From Amyelois transitella (Eukaryota; Arthropoda; Insecta; Lepidoptera; Pyralidae), in the NCBI RefSeq assembly GCF_032362555.1, contig NC_083507.1:7877001-7941000 (forward strand): a stretch of 64,000 bases of DNA, in the 5' to 3' direction. A program made the position numbers and the translations under genes. The notes below the pieces were generated by a model. It was not told where the DNA came from. It was given only the letters and a program-made list of their open reading frames with translations, and made no database searches. Below, piece by piece: positions 59,201 through 64,000 of the stretch (the stretch's first letter is position 1; each line of letters begins with the position of its first letter).

Positions 59201-62200
59201 TTGATATTATGTTTAAAACCGCGCTTTTACTCAAAACTGCGGTGAGTGATAAATTCATAATATCCTTCGTTATCTGATTCCAAGATAGATTTTTCTATGT
59301 ATACCAAGTTTCTATTGATTTTTGTTCGATGGTTGATATATGACGTCACCTTTCCTTGTATTCGGAAGAAAACATATGTTTTAAGTGTAAATCGTCTAAA
59401 TAAATGTCATTCTACGTTTCTGGCGATCTTTAATCAGAATCTTGAACGCATGTATGGGAAAATACAGACAGCAAGTGATAATACAAGATTTATGGCCGGC
59501 TGTAATAGCAATAACACAGGAGCCGGCGCTGTTTATTATTTGATATGAAATGAAGCGCGAAGGTCGCCGCAGTGCGCAGAGTAACTCGTGGTTATTTGGT
59601 TTTATTTGTTAATAGATTGAGAATTCATGTCATACTTGTCCTGTGTACAATACATACAGACCTCGTCATCAGGGAAATAACCTTTAATTTTTTTGCAACA
59701 ACATACTAAAATTTGGGAAATATGCAAAGTGATGTGTAAGCTTGCGAAATGTTTTAAAACTGCAGAGGGCATCTTGGATAACCCCTGTAGCCCTAACAAC
59801 ATATTATATTACTTTTGTTTGTTTTGATTCAAAGGACATACCGTCGTAATATTCAATTACAAACAACGTTATTAGATAGAGGAAGTAGATATTTTTATAG
59901 GGTATTTTATGTCATAATTCTCATAAACCATTTAAAATGTCGTCAGGGCCATGCAAAACTGCGATGATATGAATGCCTATTAAATAAACAACACCTTAGA
60001 AGACAGTCCATTATGTTTGTATCCTGCACACATACAACTAGTCTTGTCAATTTAACTTCTCCGACATGTTGGATTTACTAATAATGATGAACATAAAGGT
60101 ATCAGAATAGTATTGATCGTCTGGAAAAATAAATGCTATCTTATTATTCGAACCGTGTGGTTTCCGGCACTTTAGAATAGAACCCCTCCACATCTTTCCT
60201 ATGGATGTCGTAAAAGGCGACTTCGGGATAGGCTTATGAACTTGGGATTCCTCTTGTAGACGATGGGCTAGCAACCTGAAGATATTTCAATCTCAATTCA
60301 GTTTTTTCGCTCTATCAGCTCACAAGGGATATAGCCGTGACTATATGTATATACGTGGCAAAAGAGATATGAAGATTGGTACTTATATCCTTTTCATAAT
60401 GTATTTATTTTTAGAAAATGGGCACCAAGAGCAATTTAGTCCTGTGCCAACAGTATGTATTAAGGTCATGGCAGTTAATTTTTTGCGAGTTCTACTGAGT
60501 TAAATATACCAAAAAGTTGTTATTAATAGGACACGCAATTTGTACTCCGGAGACATGAATTAAAGTGTCCATGAATACGGTGGGCGTCTGGAGATGTGCT
60601 GTGACGCGTGAATAAGTGCGTTGTCGCTTAATTAGGGCTACTACTAGACCTATAAAGAAACTATCCTTATAACAACCTGACGTATGAATTATTCAAAAAT
60701 GTATTTTTTTAAACAATAGCAAAGGGAAAATATTTATAAAAAAAATCATAAAGAAGACCACAACATAACATAAGTAAAAATTAAATAACCTCTTTAACAT
60801 ACTTTTAAATTTCAAGGGTATTTAGCTCATTCGCGTAGCATTTATGCGGATATTGTATGAAAATTATGTACAACCATTAAAAAAATAGATATACATTCAA
60901 GAAGGAAATAGCAAATAAATTTATTGTTGCTTTTTATACAAATTTTTCAGGAAACTGACATCCCTACACAAGACGGCATGTACCGGACGGCGCCGAATTG
61001 TGTGACATCACGGGATGCCATAGCATATACCGACAGTCAGTTTACGTGTCGTTATAGAAATAGTCGATGCGATAGATTCAATTTCGGCTCTGAAATATGT
61101 AAACAAATGCTTTATTCAAACTAGCCCACTCATATTGCATTTCAAGTACCTATGAATATGTATGTAAATAAAAATAGTATTCGACTGTAGTAGTAGTGGT
61201 TATAAAAATGCCGACTTACACAATAAATATTCATATTCATGCAAAAAGAGACTTTGCACCAAGCGGCTAGGTTTCAGGCAAAAGACATGGACTGGTTCTC
61301 TTTAGTTTATGAAGGAAGTCAATCATATACCGCGCCATAATCAGACCTGTGATAAGTGACCAGTGATTAAAGCCTATGAATATCCAGAATGTGGATTAAA
61401 ACCTAGTCTCCTTCGAATTGCTGAGAATAAGTGCGGGTCCCGTAAGAGTCTGATAAGATATAATTAGTATAACCTACTTGGGTGGCTTTTTAAATAAAAA
61501 AGTACCTCCAATCTCTCATCCTTTTCGCTGAAAGACAATTCGGTAACATTAACTAAAACCGAAGAAAAATTAAGTTACTCCATTTTCAGCATCTTTCATA
61601 TCAAACTGTAGTGTGTGTTTTCTGTTGCCTCCTCCACTATGCTTCCAGACCTGGGTTCCGCATTTCGCCTTCTATTTTGTCCGGTTCGTAACGTCTTCAG
61701 TTTTAAAACTATCGACACGCATATAATTTTTCGCGACGACAAGTCAGGATCTGTGCGGCCTTCCATGATTCCAGAAGCCCAGTACATTGCGCAAAAAGCG
61801 ATGTTTGTTTCATAATTTTTATTTTTTACCCGTGACAAAAGACTGCTTCAAATAAATTAAAAAAGTATTTAAAAACATAATTACAAGCACCTCTTTAAAC
61901 TTCTAGTTTCCATCCGCGCCTTCGTACGCGATACCCCTTCATATGCCTCAGATACATCTCTCGTTATCGAAACAAATTCTCTATTCATACTCCTCTACAC
62001 CTTCCCAAGTAGGTTTTAGGGGAGATTTCACGTCAAATAAAAGCTTTGTAAGTAGATTCAGCAGTGCGTTGGGCCACTTAATCACTTAAGGGATTTTACA
62101 TACCTACTGACTGATTGCAACTTTTAGAATCATGGTTGCCTGGCCTGCAAATAACATACATATAGTCACGTCTATATCCCTTACGGGGTAAACAGAGCCA

Positions 62201-62686
62201 ATAGTCCCGAAAAGACTGAATGGCCACGTTCAGCTGCTCGGCTTAATGATGGAATTGAGATCCAAATAGCGACAGGTTGCTAGCCCATCGCCTAAAAAAG
62301 GGGTTGCAACCCTTAGTCGCCTTTTACGACATCCATGGGAAAGAGATGTAGTGGTCCTATTCTTTTTTGCATTGGTGCCGGGAACCACACGGCACATAAA
62401 TAGCAATTCAACTAACTTCCGGTCACAGAAACAAAGTGGAAAAGCATGCATATGAGCGTATTTTTTAAGATAATTATATTTTTAAACATAAGATAATTGC
62501 GTTATCAAATAGGTACTCAATAGACATTTAAAATACATATAAAAAACAAAATGATAATTGATCATGACTGTCTTACGGGTCACATTTTATGGTCAGTGTG
62601 TCCGGTGTTTTCGGCTCAGCCCGAACCAAAAGTTCTCGAGGAGATTCCTCCTCCTCTGGCGTAGGTGGTAACCTCGTTGGTCCCAT
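44272..62686 (-). CDS. ECT2: RhoGEF ECT2 / Pebble, BRCT-DH-PH cytokinesis regulator
   Basis: ECT2/Pebble activates RhoA at the equatorial cortex to build the contractile ring. Minus-strand exons: 62686-62577 (probable first), 57449-57314, 56963-56751, 56486-56343, 53155-53024, 52551-52278, 52049-51934, 51727-51600, 51183-51013, 50756-50641, 50329-50169, 49638-49498, 49195-49072, 48622-48468, 48108-47998, 44886-44737 and 44382-44272. From 57449 on this gives about 793 residues. BRCT1: LRGAVICFSG-like MRGAVICFSGFRKKDEL, TNLITLIHYMGGSIRKDM. BRCT2: VFAGARVCFMGFPEDETQHM, VVDEHN, VHVVKAEWFW. DH: LLIRPVQRLPSISLLLD and SHINEDKRKTEGQ. PH: DLVSSHRSFVARCEVVELS, CKADA. Tail: FNKTPSKLKRAMSSMISPFG. The exon-1 call (starts MGPTRLPPTPEEEESP) rests on matching phase (2 then 1) and is less certain; an N-terminal BRCT0 exon was not found. 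A large extra exon is listed separately. Confidence 0.9.
45057..45152 (-). repeat. Lepidopteran interspersed repeat, 3' fragment
   Basis: TCCCTTATGGAGTACACATA, CACGTTCAGCGGAATGGCTT and AATGATGGAATTGAGATCTG match the tail of the copy at 62161-62397. It lies in the last-but-one ECT2 intron. Confidence 0.6.
46430..46640 (+). other. Unexplained GC-rich, exon-like island in an ECT2 intron
   Basis: Within an AT-rich intron this 200-bp stretch is strongly GC-rich. On the plus strand CGCCCCCCGCAG resembles an acceptor, followed by an open stretch reading QEAALVSERVRDLCER and a near-consensus donor CAGTAAGTGAG at 46508. A second GC-rich part follows (CAGGCCCGCCGCCGGCTCCG). The 31-base gap between them is too short for an intron. 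No family is recognised. It may be a decayed exon copy or part of a nested plus-strand gene. Confidence 0.3.
48316..48395 (-). repeat. Lepidopteran interspersed repeat, short fragment
   Basis: ACAGTCTTGAAAAGACTTCA and GGCCACGTTCAGCTGTTTGG match the central part of the 15534-15800 family, in an ECT2 intron. Confidence 0.6.
49939..49997. repeat. Perfect hairpin, 27-bp arms with 5-nt loop
   Basis: 49939-49965 (ATGAAAACTTTCTGCAATGA then ATAGCAT) and 49971-49997 are exact complements around GTCAT. It lies in the ECT2 intron between exons 49638-49498 and 50329-50169. Confidence 0.85.
53227..54855 (-). CDS. Large S/T-P-rich exon within ECT2 BRCT2 (cassette or alternative exon)
   Basis: A minus-strand frame of about 540 codons opens at an AG acceptor (ATGTTTCAG then GTAATGGCC, exon base 54855) and is in phase with the upstream ECT2 exon ending at 56343. 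It stays open to a stop at 53227-53229. Phase-0 donor candidates before that are near 53256 (CAT/GTATGT), 53389 (CAT/GTAGAT) and 53467 (CCG/GTACTA). The peptide begins MANGETFGRSLILSPHPTP. It is basic and serine-rich, with RRLSARLSGRRSSPTKQ, a KEN box (CGKENNSS), many S/T-P sites (SSPVQ, STPKRE, ISPVQ, TPRAR, KTPQ) and KKYEKRSERN-type nuclear-localisation stretches. These suggest a cell-cycle-regulated, CDK-targeted region. I know no named domain in it. It could be an optional ECT2 exon, an alternative terminal exon, or a nested single-exon gene starting at 54852. Confidence 0.65.
   Translation of the reverse strand, partial: VMANGETFGRSLILSPHPTPNSSAKLSRATPNRSQSTPKSSLYRRLSARLSGRRSSPTKQGDGKLSLDREHRVQLARDNIREKHAMSKDEIDNASIISCIGKSYIDDMYTNNEVNKSAPNIDVIEYRKYKTCGKENNSSPVQRGAVGINMRDKREVFRNKSMNVFNLVDCLAEAGSLHSSFTKSLCDLDSKDETGFLLPTSTVGKELQQSTTTISSGKKRSRNSTDSNFEVSAVNSNSSPDKCEDSHWKSIKRLKIKDSFKFKNRPAIFKRTKKESVSKTTGDITVEPVSPDSVKPTDPAGEFVAATSSPIREDDNASICSINTSKQSGFFDISFATKTVKSASKLRRSVKSFTASFRSERKKKYEKRSERNTVQVDACHLPADAINVSTPKREVNEMNLDISPVQVDTVDSTETATPRAREADEVDDSALFKTPQSVWPTLRAPPPARAPAADQCHGTPLPVLTPFNSLLNIRESMPRCDSRRRRAHVDDCGPLRAKSIISSSLYACLVNEYTISIRRRLIGRAHWDEICIHVCDLSELIG
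57588..57672 (-). repeat. Lepidopteran interspersed repeat, short fragment
   Basis: CACGTCTATATACATTGCAG, GGGTAGACAGAGCCGACAGT and GTTCAGCTGTTTGGCTTA match the tail half of the 62161-62397 copy. Confidence 0.65.
58463..58556 (-). repeat. Lepidopteran interspersed repeat, short fragment
   Basis: CTATATCCCTAGGCGGGGTA, GACAGAGCCAACAGTCTT and GGCCACGTTCAGCTGTTTGG followed by GAATTGAGATTCAATT place this in the same family as 62161-62397. Confidence 0.65.
60152..60349 (+). repeat. Lepidopteran interspersed repeat, divergent full-length copy
   Basis: CGTGTGGTTTCCGGCACTTT, CCTATGGATGTCGTAAAAGG, GATGGGCTAGCAACCTGAAG and AAGGGATATAGCCGTGACTA follow the same order as 15534-15800, with more substitutions. 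Confidence 0.7.
60951..61124 (+). CDS. Candidate terminal exon, unassigned
   Basis: TTTTATACAAATTTTTCAG is a good acceptor, followed by 57 open codons and a stop: it starts ETDIPTQDGMYRTAPNC and has four cysteines, ending EICKQMLYSN. AATAAA hexamers follow at about 61167 and 61221. No upstream plus-strand exon was found and no family is recognised. The opposite strand also offers an acceptor and a short open frame, so even the strand is not certain. Confidence 0.2.
   Translation, partial: ETDIPTQDGMYRTAPNCVTSRDAIAYTDSQFTCRYRNSRCDRFNFGSEICKQMLYSN
62161..62397 (-). repeat. Lepidopteran interspersed repeat, near full length, minus
   Basis: Read on the minus strand: CCGTGTGGTTCCCGGCACCA, CCATGGATGTCGTAAAAGGC, CGATGGGCTAGCAACCTGTC, AAGCCGAGCAGCTGAACGTG and AAGGGATATAGACGTGACTA. 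It is the cleanest partner of the 15534-15800 copy. Confidence 0.8.
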
Positions 62687-63958
62687 TGCTGTCACACACA
62701 CTTTCCCAATCAATCAATCAAGCACTAGTCCTTAATTGTACACAGAGCCTGTACGAAACACTTCCTCTTCGAATCATGGTAACTGGTGTTCTTAAATTTT
62801 ACATCTCAATCATGACGATTTACTCGCGTTGAAATTCGTTTGATGGAGTACGTGGAATTATCGTTTAACGCGAAATACGCGTGGATTCGAGAAAATAGTT
62901 GATCGTTTATATCGACCGCGCAAACAAAGCGGCATGCGCGTTATGCGTTTCACGTTAGATTGAAAAACAGTCGCGAGGAATGTGAATCCGAAAATAGCAA
63001 GGAGCGTCGCGCGGCCACAAGGGCGACCCTCGAGCGGCGGCGACGGCGGCGGCAAGCGTAGCGCCCCCTCATCCTACACGCACCTTTATTTACATCCTTC
63101 CATGAAATACAGTCACCTCACCCATCATGCGACCATTTTATGAGTGGAAGGTCCCGCGTGTATAAACAAACGCCTGTTAGTGACCAGGGTGAAGTAACGT
63201 GTGTGTTAGGAAAACACCAGTGTTTGGCAATTAAACCTCTAACGTACATGCTTATTCAATCAAATTTGCAAAAAATAGGTCCGTTATCGGAATTACATTT
63301 ACATGTACTTAATTATACTATTTTTAGGCCCATCTCAACTAAAGGTATAGGTAGCGAAGCTTAAAAGTAACGTAGATACGTAGGTAGGTGCATTATGCAA
63401 AACTTGCATGTGAGCGCACTCCAGCCAATCAAGTTGTTAAAATATTTTGAGTTTGATGGAACAATAACTTCCGCCATATGAATATAAAAATAAAAACTGT
63501 AGGTGTTCACATCAAATGTGGTATCTCATCAGACTTTTTTATTGATGCAAGGTAAATTTAAAAACAAATCCCTGAATATATGAAAATCTTATCCCTGGTA
63601 ATCGTATCCCTGGCTTGCTGGACGTAACCTCGTATCGTGAAACATAGTTTATCTTTTTGCAAAACTCAACTAAAATCAATTACATCGGCTAAAAACTAAT
63701 ACTACATATATTAATAGGTAATACCAAAAAATGCACTATATTTAAGGTTATCTAATTAGACACATTGAATAGTGTTTTGACTACTTGCAATTCGTACATC
63801 AGAATTATAGCCCAGAAATATATCAAAACTTCAATTAAGATTCTTTGAAACCATTATTCGGTTTGTGAAAATGTTTTCTTTATTGATCACCATCACGTAC
63901 TGAATCAGCCCAATCCTAAGAAGTGCTAAATATTAGCCTTTAAGTTTAAATTTTGCAG
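62687..63958. other. Intergenic region upstream of ECT2 and of the edge gene
   Basis: The two flanking coding starts diverge. Bases 62860-63075 are GC- and CpG-rich relative to the rest (GGCGACGGCGGCGGCAAGCG), which fits a promoter or 5' UTR for the minus-strand ECT2. Bases 63100-63950 are AT-rich with no recognised repeat or gene. Confidence 0.45.
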
Positions 63959-64000
63959 AGTAAACAATATGGGAGCACAGAAGGCGCAAAACAATAAACA
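63959..64000 (+). CDS. Start of an unidentified gene at the right edge (partial)
   Basis: TTTAAATTTTGCAG is a strong acceptor ending at 63958. Ten bases later ATG at 63969-63971 opens MGAQKAQNNK and runs off the window. Glycine at position 2 and alanine at position 6 fit an N-myristoylation signal. The MGAQ start recalls insect Abl-type tyrosine kinases, but ten residues cannot establish this. Confidence 0.35.

Larger units (their letters stand above)
57450..62576 (-). other. Probable first intron of ECT2
   Basis: The 5.1 kb between the probable first exon and the BRCT1 exon is AT-rich and repeat-laden, with copies of the 15534-type repeat at 57588-57672, 58463-58556, 60152-60349 and 62161-62397. 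It also holds a candidate exon at 60951-61124. Plus-strand open stretches at 59297-59548 and 61615-61815, and minus-strand ones at 59602-59802 and 61596-61838, have no recognised domain or convincing splice context. Confidence 0.45.

Noticed and set aside
61596-61838. Overlapping plus and minus ORFs of 66 and 80 codons
   Set aside because: Neither shows splice signals, a domain or composition distinct from intron background. A link to the missing ECT2 BRCT0 was considered but the residues do not fit.

Overview
The window looks like nuclear DNA of a moth or butterfly. It has spliced genes with short GC-rich coding exons in AT-rich introns, insect-type proteins, and interspersed repeats of the kind scattered through lepidopteran genomes: a tRNA-derived SINE, a repeat ending in a GGGATATAGACGTGA-like motif, a repeat carrying CCCGCGACTTCGTC, a piggyBac-like MITE and THAP-containing elements. 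No bacterial gene, operon, rRNA or CRISPR array was seen. Exon boundaries below were worked out by hand from splice sites, reading phase and remembered protein families; no alignment was run.

Layout. (1) 1-1806, minus: start of an armadillo-repeat gene, possibly TERB1-like, running off the left edge. (2) 3907-8469, plus: CTNNBL1, 13 exons. (3) 11834-22022, minus: glutamate-cysteine ligase catalytic subunit (GCLC), 11 exons, with a piggyBac-like MITE in intron 1. (4) 22917-35697, plus: Mediator subunit MED14, 24 exons, head to head with GCLC. (5) 37111-42982, plus: a very divergent SLC6-like membrane protein, 16 exons. (6) 44272-62686, minus: the cytokinesis RhoGEF ECT2/Pebble, with a 1.4-1.6 kb extra exon lying between the two halves of a BRCT domain. 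(7) 63959-64000, plus: start of another gene at the right edge.

These are mostly unlinked housekeeping functions (splicing factor, glutathione synthesis, transcription, cytokinesis), so the window is ordinary gene-dense euchromatin rather than a functional cluster. Gene pairs are head-to-head (TERB1-like/CTNNBL1, GCLC/MED14) or tail-to-tail (CTNNBL1/GCLC, SLC6-like/ECT2).

Most unusual points: decayed tandem copies of exon 3' ends inside several MED14 introns; the large in-phase ECT2 exon rich in S/T-P sites with a KEN box; loss of the canonical sodium-site motif in the SLC6-like protein; two inferred GC-AG introns; and several perfect short hairpins that look like fold-back copying events.
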